A DNA stretch of 64,000 bases from Mucilaginibacter sp. KACC 22773 (GTDB taxonomy: Bacteria; Bacteroidota; Bacteroidia; Sphingobacteriales; Sphingobacteriaceae). A program made the position numbers and the translations under genes. Location of the stretch: assembly GCF_028736215.1 (NCBI RefSeq), contig NZ_CP117883.1, positions 7,006,001 to 7,070,000 of the forward strand, written 5' to 3'. The notes below the pieces were generated by a model, which had not been told where the DNA came from, did no database searches, and saw only the letters and a program-made list of their open reading frames with translations. The first letter of the stretch is position 1. Every line of letters begins with the position of its first letter. This document shows, piece by piece, positions 52,161-60,733 of the stretch.

Positions 52161-52650
52161 ATATTCGCCATTCGCGGCCGGTTATATAGGGCTGGTACCC
52201 GATGAAAATGTAATTGAAAAGCTTGAACAGCTAATGGTGTCAAGCTATCAGTTATTTAGCGGCCTCACCGAAGAACAGGGCGCGTACACCTATGCTCCCG
52301 GCAAATGGACAGTTAAACAAGCGCTTGGCCACATGATTGATACCGAGCGCACTTTTGCATACCGCGCCCTGGTTTTTTCGCGCAACCATATTGAGTTGCC
52401 TGGTTTTGACCAGGATATTTACGTTGCAAATCACGATGTAAACAACATTAGCGTTAAAAACCTGGCCGAAGAGTTTAGGGCTACCCGCCTGTCAAACCTT
52501 TACATGATTAAGGGTTTTAGTGATGAGCAGCTATTGCGCGATGGCATTGCCAGCAGCAGCCGATTTACCGTACGGGCTTTTGTATATATGCTGGCCGGGC
52601 ACGAGTTGCATCACCTGAATATTTTTAGGGATAGGTACGGCATTGCGTAA
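52135..52650 (+). CDS. DinB family protein
   Basis: A 171-residue four-helix protein with three metal-binding histidines in 'HMIDTER' (about residues 63-69) and 'HELHH' (about 145-149). DinB-like proteins include thiol transferases (bacillithiol S-transferase type). It starts inside the kinase gene and probably shares its transcript. Confidence 0.85.
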   Translation: MISRPKSDEYSPFAAGYIGLVPDENVIEKLEQLMVSSYQLFSGLTEEQGAYTYAPGKWTVKQALGHMIDTERTFAYRALVFSRNHIELPGFDQDIYVANHDVNNISVKNLAEEFRATRLSNLYMIKGFSDEQLLRDGIASSSRFTVRAFVYMLAGHELHHLNIFRDRYGIA

Positions 52651-52704
52651 CCTTGCCAAGAGTGGTAAAACCGGCGAAATGCTGAAGGGGGTATATCGCA
52701 TGGC

Positions 52705-52862
52705 GGCTACAACTCACCCCGGCTACGCTGCGCCCGTCTGCCCCTCCTATCCGACTGCGCCGCATAGAGAGGCGAAAAAATAAAAGATGAAGTTTACCCT
52801 CTTTGCGGCGTAAGCCGAAGAGCGGGTCGGCCAGCGCAGCGTAGCCGGGGTGAGTTGTAGCC
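52705..52862. mobile_element. MITE-like element, 158 bp, with 29-bp perfect inverted ends
   Basis: The left end GGCTACAACTCACCCCGG... (52705-52733) is the exact reverse complement of 52834-52862. The interior (about 100 bases) has no open frame and is partly palindromic. No target-site duplication is obvious. The structure fits a non-autonomous repeat. Confidence 0.65.
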
Positions 52863-53018
52863 GACATGCGAGTTACGCCGTTGTCCCTTCATTAGAAGTA
52901 TAAAACATTAGTAAACCAAATTTATACGGAGGCTAAGAAGCAAAAAAAGAAGCTGCTTTGCCTTTCACCTTCTTTGTGCGAAATGGATTTTTTAATTTGA
53001 ATTACAAAAATTAACTAT

Positions 53019-53100
53019 CGGTGGTGTACCACCCCGTACCAGGGTGTTTCAGGCCGTACCAGGGTGTGTCAGGGCGTACCACCCCGTACCGGTACACACA
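53019..53100. repeat. Tandem 20-bp repeat with flanking ACCCCGTACC
   Basis: The unit AGGGTGTKTCAGGSCGTACC occurs twice in a row (53041-53060 and 53061-53080) with ACCCCGTACC on each side (53031-53040 and 53081-53090) and a GTACCGGTAC palindrome at the right. It has no coding frame. Confidence 0.75.
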
Positions 53101-53329
53101 CTTTGTTGATTATTCAAAATATAAAGCGCGGTTTTATTGTGCAGTCTTCTTTACCAAAAAACGCGATTTTTATTCAACTGTGAAAAAGTATTAATGGTAA
53201 CTAACCTTAAGCGTAAATTATTTGATTGTCATTTAAAGACCGATAAATAAAGATAATTCAATCTTTCACGGCCCGGCCATCTGCACATCTGTAATCTTAA
53301 ATCTGCACATTTGCCTCATATTTGCACTT

Positions 53330-54184
53330 CTACCCTTCGTTCCTTTTTAAAATAAAGGCCATCAAGTCGGTAATAGGCTGTTTAATGATTTTGCCTGTTT
53401 TTACGCCATGCGAATGGCAGAGCGCGGCAAGCTCGTCTTTAAAAAAGTACGCTATTGATCCCACAAAATGGCATTTATATTTGTGGTATTCGGGGTACGA
53501 TTTGATATTAGTTTCGATAAACTCCAACAGGCCGCGCTCCAATATCTCCTGCCCGTAAGGTGTTGCTTTTATCTCGCTTACAAATTTTGAAAACGACGCC
53601 AGATAAGTATTGCCGTTGGGCTTTTGATATACATTTTTTATAACGATATCTTTATTAAGGTGGTAGGCGTTTTCAAACTTCCCGTTGATTTCGGCAGGCA
53701 TACGGCCATATAAAAAATCAGTAATCAGGGTTTTACCAAACCAGGTGCCCGACCCTTCGTCGCCCAAAACGTAGCCTAAGCCATGCTGGCCCTCAAAAAT
53801 CTCTTCCCCGTCAAAAAACGAGATGTTTGATCCGGTACCCATTACGCAACAAATTCCCTTCTCGTGGCCGCAGGTTGCATAAGCACAGCCCAATAGATCG
53901 CTATCAACGGATACATAAGCTTTGGGAAAATACTGACTGATAGCATTTGAAACAATCTCATGCCTGTCTGGGCTGGAACAGCCGGCACCAAAAAAATAAA
54001 TCTCTTCAATTGCATCCTCATAAGCCAGCATTGCAGGCGCCTGGTCGGCAATTATTTTGGCTATCTCTTTTTCGCCCAAAAAGTACGGGTTTAGCCCCGC
54101 TGTTTTAAATGATACCGGTTGCTGTTGAGGAATGTGTAGTAACCAGTCTGTTTTTGACGATCCGCTATCGGCTACTAAAATCAT
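53330..54184 (-). CDS. BadF/BadG-type N-acetylglucosamine kinase-like ATPase
   Basis: A 284-residue ASKHA-fold protein: 'MILVADSGSSKTDWLL' (phosphate-1), 'GICCVMGTGSNISFF' (phosphate-2) and 'GYVLGDEGSGTWFGK' (about residues 132-146). It phosphorylates GlcNAc or a related sugar in the cytoplasm. The start overlaps the end of the response regulator gene by four bases. Confidence 0.85.
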   Translation of the reverse strand: MILVADSGSSKTDWLLHIPQQQPVSFKTAGLNPYFLGEKEIAKIIADQAPAMLAYEDAIEEIYFFGAGCSSPDRHEIVSNAISQYFPKAYVSVDSDLLGCAYATCGHEKGICCVMGTGSNISFFDGEEIFEGQHGLGYVLGDEGSGTWFGKTLITDFLYGRMPAEINGKFENAYHLNKDIVIKNVYQKPNGNTYLASFSKFVSEIKATPYGQEILERGLLEFIETNIKSYPEYHKYKCHFVGSIAYFFKDELAALCHSHGVKTGKIIKQPITDLMAFILKRNEG

Positions 54185-54561
54185 GCACTAAGTTCTTCAA
54201 GGGCCTTTAAAGTTAATGGCTTATGGATAAACTGGGTAATATATTTGTTATTGGCTGATTGTTTCATGTCAACAGGGTCAAGTGACGATGAAAGCATAAA
54301 TATTTTAATGCCCTTTTTATCAATATCCAACAAATCAAACTCCTTTAAAAATTCAAACCCGCTCATTGTGGGCATCCGGATATCAAGAAAAATCACATCG
54401 GGCTTAACAATACCAAATCTCAGGGAATCAATCGCTTCTGTTGGCGATTGGCGCACAACTATCGTTTCGGCAAAGTTACTTGCCTCCAAAACCTTGCGCG
54501 TAACAAAGTTGTCGATGTAGTTATCGTCAATCAACAGACAGGTTTTGTAGGGATTTGACAT
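54181..54561 (-). CDS. Response regulator receiver-only protein
   Basis: A 126-residue single-domain receiver: 'LLIDDN' (acidic pair), 'FLDIRMP' (phosphoacceptor Asp, about residue 60), 'MLSSS' and 'HKP' (conserved Lys). No output domain is present, so it would act through another protein. It is coupled to the sugar kinase gene, which is unusual. Confidence 0.9.
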   Translation of the reverse strand: MSNPYKTCLLIDDNYIDNFVTRKVLEASNFAETIVVRQSPTEAIDSLRFGIVKPDVIFLDIRMPTMSGFEFLKEFDLLDIDKKGIKIFMLSSSLDPVDMKQSANNKYITQFIHKPLTLKALEELSA

Positions 54562-54605
54562 GTTTTCAAATATATGTGTTTTTATATTTAAAATAAAATA
54601 ATCCG

Positions 54606-55925
54606 CTACTGAATATTTATACTGCTGGTTATCTGTTTTAGCGTGATTTCTGCTTGTTTTGATTGATACTGGGCGGCAAAAAAAGTTGATTGGGCGGCAA
54701 GATAGTTGCGCTGTGCCTCGCGGATTTCGAGCGGAGTGATATTTCCCAGCTTATATTTTTCTAAGGATATGTCGAGATTCTTCTTCGCGATAACCACGTT
54801 TGCCTGGCCTAAAGCCATCAGATCAAGGCCCGATAAGTATGAAGCATATAAACTATTTACCTGGGCTTCGATATTAAGCTGCACCTGTTTAGCGTTAATG
54901 TTGGCATTATCTATCTGGATTTTGGCGTTCCGCTCCCTGCGGGTTTGATTAAAGCCATCAAAAATATTAATGGTTGCGGTAAGGCCATAATTTAACCCAT
55001 GCTGGTTTTGCTGTAAAGTAAAACCAGCCGGCGTTTTATTATCACTAAAAGTATATCCTGTTGTTACGGCCATCTGCGGATAGCGGGTTGATTTTACCTG
55101 CTTAAGATTAATTTCGGCAAGGCGGCGGTTTAACTGGGCGGATAATATGGTTGGATTTTGCGATTGCGCGCTGCTTAAAATATTACCCAGCAACAATTTG
55201 TCATCAACCACAATGGTATCGGCAACAGAAAAATCAGTTTGCAAATCGCGAATGAGGATTTGGTTAAGCTGGATTTTGGTTGTTTTAAAAACCTGGTATT
55301 GGTTAACCAGGTTGGCTGTATCTGTATTTAAGTTTACCTGGGCGTTTAAAACATCAAGCCGTGAGGCCCGCCCTACATGAAATTTATCGTTGGCATAACG
55401 CAGCTGGGTGCGCGAAATATCTATCGCGCCCTTCAAAGCCTTAATCTGCTCGTTTTGGCTGATGAGATCATAATAAATGGTAATCACGCTGGCCACGGTG
55501 CGCTGAATGGTATCCTGCAAGCGTAGTGCACCCAGCTGATCAAGTTGCTTCAACTGGTCGTACGTGGCAAACATGTTAAAACCATCAAAAATTGTCCAGT
55601 TAAGGGCAACACCGTAGTTGATACCTGTGTTGGGGGCATTGTGAATATTATTAACCGTACCATCTGTACGGGTTTGTTTGGTAGTTAACCGGCTGTTGGT
55701 TGATGCAAAATTACCGTTAACCTTTGGCAAAACTCCTGCGTTGCCCAATGTGACGTTATTGGCCGCGATGGTTTTGTTATTTTGTGAAAGCTTTATATTA
55801 TAATTGTTTTTTAACGCTATTTCCACCGCTTCTTTTAACGTAAGCATCGGGGCTTCCTGCGCGCTGGTGTACATCCGCAGCAGGATGCAGCAAAAAAGCA
55901 GGAAAGCTGTTTTTTTAATGATCAT
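54606..55925 (-). CDS. TolC family outer-membrane efflux protein
   Basis: A 439-residue protein with a signal peptide (to about residue 22) and the two TolC halves with long amphipathic helices ('LTLKEAVEIALKNNYNIKLSQ' near the start). It forms the outer-membrane duct of an efflux system. It is the last gene of the marR-adaptor-RND-TolC operon. Confidence 0.92.
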   Translation of the reverse strand: MIIKKTAFLLFCCILLRMYTSAQEAPMLTLKEAVEIALKNNYNIKLSQNNKTIAANNVTLGNAGVLPKVNGNFASTNSRLTTKQTRTDGTVNNIHNAPNTGINYGVALNWTIFDGFNMFATYDQLKQLDQLGALRLQDTIQRTVASVITIYYDLISQNEQIKALKGAIDISRTQLRYANDKFHVGRASRLDVLNAQVNLNTDTANLVNQYQVFKTTKIQLNQILIRDLQTDFSVADTIVVDDKLLLGNILSSAQSQNPTILSAQLNRRLAEINLKQVKSTRYPQMAVTTGYTFSDNKTPAGFTLQQNQHGLNYGLTATINIFDGFNQTRRERNAKIQIDNANINAKQVQLNIEAQVNSLYASYLSGLDLMALGQANVVIAKKNLDISLEKYKLGNITPLEIREAQRNYLAAQSTFFAAQYQSKQAEITLKQITSSINIQ

Positions 55926-55930
55926 ATCGC

Positions 55931-58900
55931 TTAAAGGTTTTCAATCAATTTTATTTCTTTTTTTTCTGGCGCTGTTTCTTCCTCCGGCTCTTCTTCAGGG
56001 TCGCGGCGGGTTTTTGATGCGAAGATCACGTACATTAATGGGATAATATAAAGTGTTAATACCAGCGAGAACAACATCCCCCCCATAATAACAATCCCTA
56101 ATGACACCCTGCTTTTTGCACCGGCGCCCAACGCGAAAGCAATTGGCACCGAGCCTAATACTACGGCCAGGCTGGTCATCAATATCGGGCGCAGGCGGGC
56201 TGTGGCGGCTTCAACAGCGGCTTCATATTTAGCGATGCCATGTTCCATACGCTGGTTGGCAAACTCTACTATCAGGATCCCGTTTTTGGTTACCAGTCCA
56301 ACCAGGGTAATGATCCCTATCTCGCTAAAAATGTTCAGCGTTTGATTGAACAACCATAATGATAAAAACGCCCCGGAGATTGCCAGCGGCACGGTAAGCA
56401 TCACGATGAATGGATCCATAAAGCTTTCAAACTGGGCCGCCAAAACCAGGTATATCAGCAAAAGGGCAAAGCCAAAAGCAAATAAGATATTTGATGATCC
56501 TTCGGCATAATCCCGCGATGGACCGCTAAGGGCGGTACTGAATGTCTCGTCGAGCAGGCTTTTGGAAATCCGGTCCATCTCGGCAATACCATCGCCAACC
56601 GTTTTGCCCGGCGCCAGGCCTGCCTGTATGGTGGCCGATTTATAGCGGTTAAAGTGGTAAATGGCCGGCGGCGTAGCGCCCTCCGTTATTTTCACCACAT
56701 TATCTAATTGTACCAGGTTGCCTTTGGTGCTGCGCACATATACCGATTTCAGGTCGAGCGGTTGATCGCGGTTGGCCCTGTCAACCTGGGCTATTACCTG
56801 GTATTGCTTGCCGTTAATGAGGAAGTAATCTAAACGGCCGGCACTATAATACAACTGCAGGGTTTGCGCTATATCATCCACAGAAACCCCTAAATCGCGC
56901 GCCCTGTCACGATCTGTAACCACCCTTAATTCGGGCTTGGTAAATTTAAGGTTCACATCCGTTCCCTGAAAAACAGGGCTACGGGATACCTCGGCAAAAA
57001 ACTTGGGCAGTACTTTTCTTATCTTTTCAAAATCCTGGTTTTGTATAACATACTGCACCGGTAACGATGTACGTGCGCCGCTGCCACCGCCGCTTATAGT
57101 TTGCTCCTGCACTACAATGGCCCGGGCATCGGGCATTTTGCTTAATTTTTTGTTCATCCAGTCGGCCAGTTGCTGCTGAGTTCGGGTACGCTGATCTGGC
57201 GGCACCAAACCAACACGCCCGAAACCGGTGTTTGACGCGCCGCCGCCACCGAACGAAGGCGAAACGATCTCGAGGTTAATATTGGCTTCCGGGATAGAAT
57301 CGGCTACCATGTTAGATACCTTGTCCATATACCGGGTCATGTACTCATATGTCGCGCCTTCAGATCCGGTTACGCTGTAACGCAATAAGCTTCTGTCGTC
57401 AAGCGGGGCCAGTTCTGATGGGATAACTTTCACCAATACCCCAATTATAAGCAGCGATACCGCCAGTATAACAAATGAAACCCAACGCACTTTCATAAAT
57501 TTAACCAGCGTTTCGGTATAGGAAGTGGTCATGTTAACAAAAAACGGTTCGGTTTTTTCATAAAACCTCGATTTTTTATTGTTTTTACGAATCAGCTTTA
57601 CATTCAGCATGGGTGTTAACGATAACGACACAAAGGCCGATATTAAAACCGCCCCGGCCACTACTACCGCAAACTCGCGGAACAGCCTGCCTGTAAAGCC
57701 TTGCAAAAACACAATGGGTAAAAACACAGCCGCCAAAGTAACCGAAGTTGATACTACCGCGAAGAAGATCTCGGCCGAACCCTCAAAGGCGGCTTTGCGG
57801 ATAGCCATGCCCGCCTCTACTTTTTTGTAGATGTTTTCTGTCACCACAATACCATCATCAACCACCAGCCCCGTGGCCAGTACAATACCCAGCAGGGTTA
57901 AAATATTGATTGAAAAGCCAAACACGTACATGATAAAAAAGGCACCGATCAATGATACCGGGATATCTATCAGCGGGCGGAAGGCAATAAGCCAATCGCG
58001 GAAGAACAGGTAAATAATAATAACCACTAACACAAAGGAAATAATTAAGGTTTCCTGCACCTCGGTGATTGACTGGTTAATAAACCGGGTATTATCCAGG
58101 GCCACTTTTACCTTAATATCGGGCGGCAAATCTTTCTGGATCTGTTTTAACCGGGCATAAAAATCTTTGGCTATTTGCACGTAGTTAGCTCCGGGCTGCG
58201 GTACTATAGCCAGGCCCACCATAGGCACCCCAGATTCCTTGAATATCGTTTCTTCATTTGCCGAGCCTAAAACAGCGTAACCGATATCACTCAGGTGGAT
58301 AACCCGGCTGCTATCGGCACGAATGATCAGGTTGTTAAAATCTTTTTCGGTTGATAGCTTGCCAAGCGCCCTGATAGTCACCTCGGTATTATTGCCCTCA
58401 ATTTTACCGGCTGGTAATTCAACATTTTCCTTGGCTAATGCGGCTCCAATATCTGTAGCAGTTAAACCGAGCGCTGATAATTTATTTGGATCTATCCATA
58501 AGCGCATGGCGTACTGGCGCTGGCCCTGGATATTGATGGTACTTACGCCGGGGATGGTTTGCAAGCCTTCCTGTAATACGTTTTCGGCATAATCATCCAG
58601 CTGGTTAATATTACGTTTGTCGCTGCTTACCGTGAGGGTGATGATCTGGTCGGCGCTGGCATCAGCTTTGGTAACCACCGGCGGGGCGTTAATATCCTGC
58701 GGAAGCTGGCGCTGCGCCTGCGATACTTTATCACGTACATCGTTAGCGGCAGTTTCCAGATCGGCATCCAGGTCAAACTCCACCGTAATATTACTTGATC
58801 CAACCGAACTGGTTGATGAAATATTACGGATACCCGGTACCCCGTTGATTGATTTTTCCAGCGGTTCGGTTATCTGCGATTCAATTACATCGGCATTGGC

Positions 58901-59059
58901 GCCCGAGTAACTGGTAGATACCGAAATAATTGGCGGATCGACCGAGGGAAAATCCCTCACTCCTAAAAATTTATAGCCGATAATACCAAACACAACAATA
59001 ACTACCGACATTACTGTTGCCAATACCGGCCGTTTTATACTAACTGAGGATAAACTCAT
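55931..59059 (-). CDS. Efflux RND transporter permease (HAE1 type)
   Basis: A 1042-residue inner-membrane protein with 12 hydrophobic segments and two large periplasmic loops. TM4 has 'GLVVDDGIVVTENIYKK', with the two Asp used in proton relay. It exports drugs or lipophilic compounds in exchange for protons, together with the adaptor and TolC. Confidence 0.95.
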   Translation of the reverse strand: MSLSSVSIKRPVLATVMSVVIVVFGIIGYKFLGVRDFPSVDPPIISVSTSYSGANADVIESQITEPLEKSINGVPGIRNISSTSSVGSSNITVEFDLDADLETAANDVRDKVSQAQRQLPQDINAPPVVTKADASADQIITLTVSSDKRNINQLDDYAENVLQEGLQTIPGVSTINIQGQRQYAMRLWIDPNKLSALGLTATDIGAALAKENVELPAGKIEGNNTEVTIRALGKLSTEKDFNNLIIRADSSRVIHLSDIGYAVLGSANEETIFKESGVPMVGLAIVPQPGANYVQIAKDFYARLKQIQKDLPPDIKVKVALDNTRFINQSITEVQETLIISFVLVVIIIYLFFRDWLIAFRPLIDIPVSLIGAFFIMYVFGFSINILTLLGIVLATGLVVDDGIVVTENIYKKVEAGMAIRKAAFEGSAEIFFAVVSTSVTLAAVFLPIVFLQGFTGRLFREFAVVVAGAVLISAFVSLSLTPMLNVKLIRKNNKKSRFYEKTEPFFVNMTTSYTETLVKFMKVRWVSFVILAVSLLIIGVLVKVIPSELAPLDDRSLLRYSVTGSEGATYEYMTRYMDKVSNMVADSIPEANINLEIVSPSFGGGGASNTGFGRVGLVPPDQRTRTQQQLADWMNKKLSKMPDARAIVVQEQTISGGGSGARTSLPVQYVIQNQDFEKIRKVLPKFFAEVSRSPVFQGTDVNLKFTKPELRVVTDRDRARDLGVSVDDIAQTLQLYYSAGRLDYFLINGKQYQVIAQVDRANRDQPLDLKSVYVRSTKGNLVQLDNVVKITEGATPPAIYHFNRYKSATIQAGLAPGKTVGDGIAEMDRISKSLLDETFSTALSGPSRDYAEGSSNILFAFGFALLLIYLVLAAQFESFMDPFIVMLTVPLAISGAFLSLWLFNQTLNIFSEIGIITLVGLVTKNGILIVEFANQRMEHGIAKYEAAVEAATARLRPILMTSLAVVLGSVPIAFALGAGAKSRVSLGIVIMGGMLFSLVLTLYIIPLMYVIFASKTRRDPEEEPEEETAPEKKEIKLIENL

Positions 59060-59063
59060 GGCG

Positions 59064-60143
59064 TTACTTTATTACTTTAATAATTTTTAAAGGAACTTTA
59101 GCCCTCATCTGTATCAAGCCCGAAACCACTACGCTATCGCCAGGCTTTAAACCATCAATAACCTGTATTTTAGTGTCTGTCCGCATGTCGGTTTTTACCG
59201 GTCTTGCTACAGCAATGCCGTTATGGGCAACATATACAATACTGCTTTTCAGATCAGGAATAACGGCTTCCGTTGGTAACAGGATGGTTTTGGGAATCTG
59301 GTCGAGTGTTAAATTAATTTTAGCAAAACCGCCCGCGGTTAATAAGCCTTTGGGGTTTGGCGCTTTCGCCCGTACGGTAATGGTGCGCGAGTTTACATCA
59401 ATAGATGGCTCGATGGCGTACACTGTTCCGGTAAAGTTTTCCCTCGAACTTTCGGTATTAAACCTTATTTTGCTGCCTACACCGAGTATGGTTAGGTATC
59501 GCTCAGGAACTGAGAATGTGATTTTTGCCGGATCGATATTTACCAGCTGCGCAATAGGCGATGCCGGCGACAAATAGCTGCCAGGGCTCACATTCCTTAA
59601 ACCAATGGTGCCCGAAAACGGCGCCCTGATTTCGGTACGGGATATTTGTGCTTTAATTACGTCGGCCGCCGCTTTTAATGAGTTCAGTGAAGTTAACGAA
59701 GTATCGTATTCTTCCTGGCTTATAGCTTCCTTTTGCAGCAATACCTTATTACGGTATTCCACCTGTTTGGCCAGTGTTACCTGGTATTGGTTTTGGGCCA
59801 ATGATGCTTCTAAATCCTGGTTGTATACTTTAACAAGTAGCTGTCCTTTTTGCACCTTGCTGCCTTCATTAAAATAAATGCTGGTGATATTGCCTGCAGT
59901 CTGGCTTACCAAACTCACTTTTTCGTTGGCATCAATGCTGCCGGTTACATCAATAATATTGTTTACGGTGGTATCCTTCACAATCATGATGTTAACGTTT
60001 ACCGGGCCGTTCTTTTTTTTGCCGCTTTTGCCCCCAGCCTGGGCAGCCGCGCTTTCTTTAGCGCTTTTGCTAAAGAATTTGTTGTAAACCAAGTAAGCAA
60101 CCAGCAAGGCCAGCGCCGTGTAAATGATATATTTTGCTTTCAT
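59064..60143 (-). CDS. Efflux RND transporter periplasmic adaptor
   Basis: A 359-residue membrane fusion protein with an N-terminal signal/anchor (about residues 5-25), a lipoyl-like half ('GNITSIYFNEGSKVQKGQLLVKV'), a coiled hairpin and beta-barrel ('TEIRAPFSGTIGLRNVSPG'). It links the RND pump to TolC. Confidence 0.92.
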   Translation of the reverse strand: MKAKYIIYTALALLVAYLVYNKFFSKSAKESAAAQAGGKSGKKKNGPVNVNIMIVKDTTVNNIIDVTGSIDANEKVSLVSQTAGNITSIYFNEGSKVQKGQLLVKVYNQDLEASLAQNQYQVTLAKQVEYRNKVLLQKEAISQEEYDTSLTSLNSLKAAADVIKAQISRTEIRAPFSGTIGLRNVSPGSYLSPASPIAQLVNIDPAKITFSVPERYLTILGVGSKIRFNTESSRENFTGTVYAIEPSIDVNSRTITVRAKAPNPKGLLTAGGFAKINLTLDQIPKTILLPTEAVIPDLKSSIVYVAHNGIAVARPVKTDMRTDTKIQVIDGLKPGDSVVVSGLIQMRAKVPLKIIKVIK

Positions 60144-60156
60144 ATTTAATCAACAA

Positions 60157-60663
60157 TCATTTTGTGATTTTTAAATTGGGTTCGGTTGTACTTGGCTTTA
60201 TGTTCGCCTGCATTTTTTGCAATACGCTTTCAAATATTTTCATTTCATGGGCCGATATACCCCTGGTAATATCCGCGTTGATCTGCTCAAAAGTTTCCAC
60301 AATCTGCGGCACTGCCAGCTTTGCCTTTTCGGTAACCCGCAGCAAATGCTCGCGGCGGTCATTCGGGTTGCTTTCGCGGTACACAAAGCCTTTCGCGGTA
60401 AGCATATTAATAATGCTTACCATCGCCGATTTGTCCTTATCCAGTATTTGCGCCAGTGCGTTCTGGGTAAGCTGCCCGTCATGGTAATATATAAGCGATA
60501 GAATGAAATGATACCGGGTAACATCCAGGTGTGCGGTATGCTTTGCCAGCACGTTAAGATATAACTTACCTAAACGTATCAGTTTTCGGGATATGGGTTC
60601 TATCAGCTGCATTTTAAATAAGCGGCAGCAAACATACTGAGCCACCGCGTTAATTAGTTGCAT
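60157..60663 (-). CDS. MarR family transcriptional regulator
   Basis: A 168-residue winged-helix protein with 'LTQNALAQILDKDKSAMVSIINMLTAKGFVYRE', the helix-turn-helix, and 'DRREHLLRVTEKAK', the wing. It probably represses the efflux operon it heads. ATG at 60663 is used; an ATG 17 codons later (60612) is a possible start. Confidence 0.9.
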   Translation of the reverse strand: MQLINAVAQYVCCRLFKMQLIEPISRKLIRLGKLYLNVLAKHTAHLDVTRYHFILSLIYYHDGQLTQNALAQILDKDKSAMVSIINMLTAKGFVYRESNPNDRREHLLRVTEKAKLAVPQIVETFEQINADITRGISAHEMKIFESVLQKMQANIKPSTTEPNLKITK

Positions 60664-60733
60664 GTATCAACCATTTTACAAGTGTAAAACAGCCCGATAT
60701 TTTAAAAAACTATAATTTTTATAACTTGCACGC

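Larger units (their letters stand above)
52651..53329. other. Repeat-rich intergenic region
   Basis: The 679-base gap between convergent genes has no convincing gene. It holds a MITE-like element with 29-bp perfect terminal inverted repeats (52705-52862), an AT-rich stretch, a GTACC-type tandem repeat (53019-53100) and a copy of the GATGTGCAGATTT word at the right (53279-53326). Confidence 0.7.

Noticed and set aside
53019-53100. CRISPR array
   Set aside because: Only two adjacent 20-base units without spacers, and no cas genes in the window.
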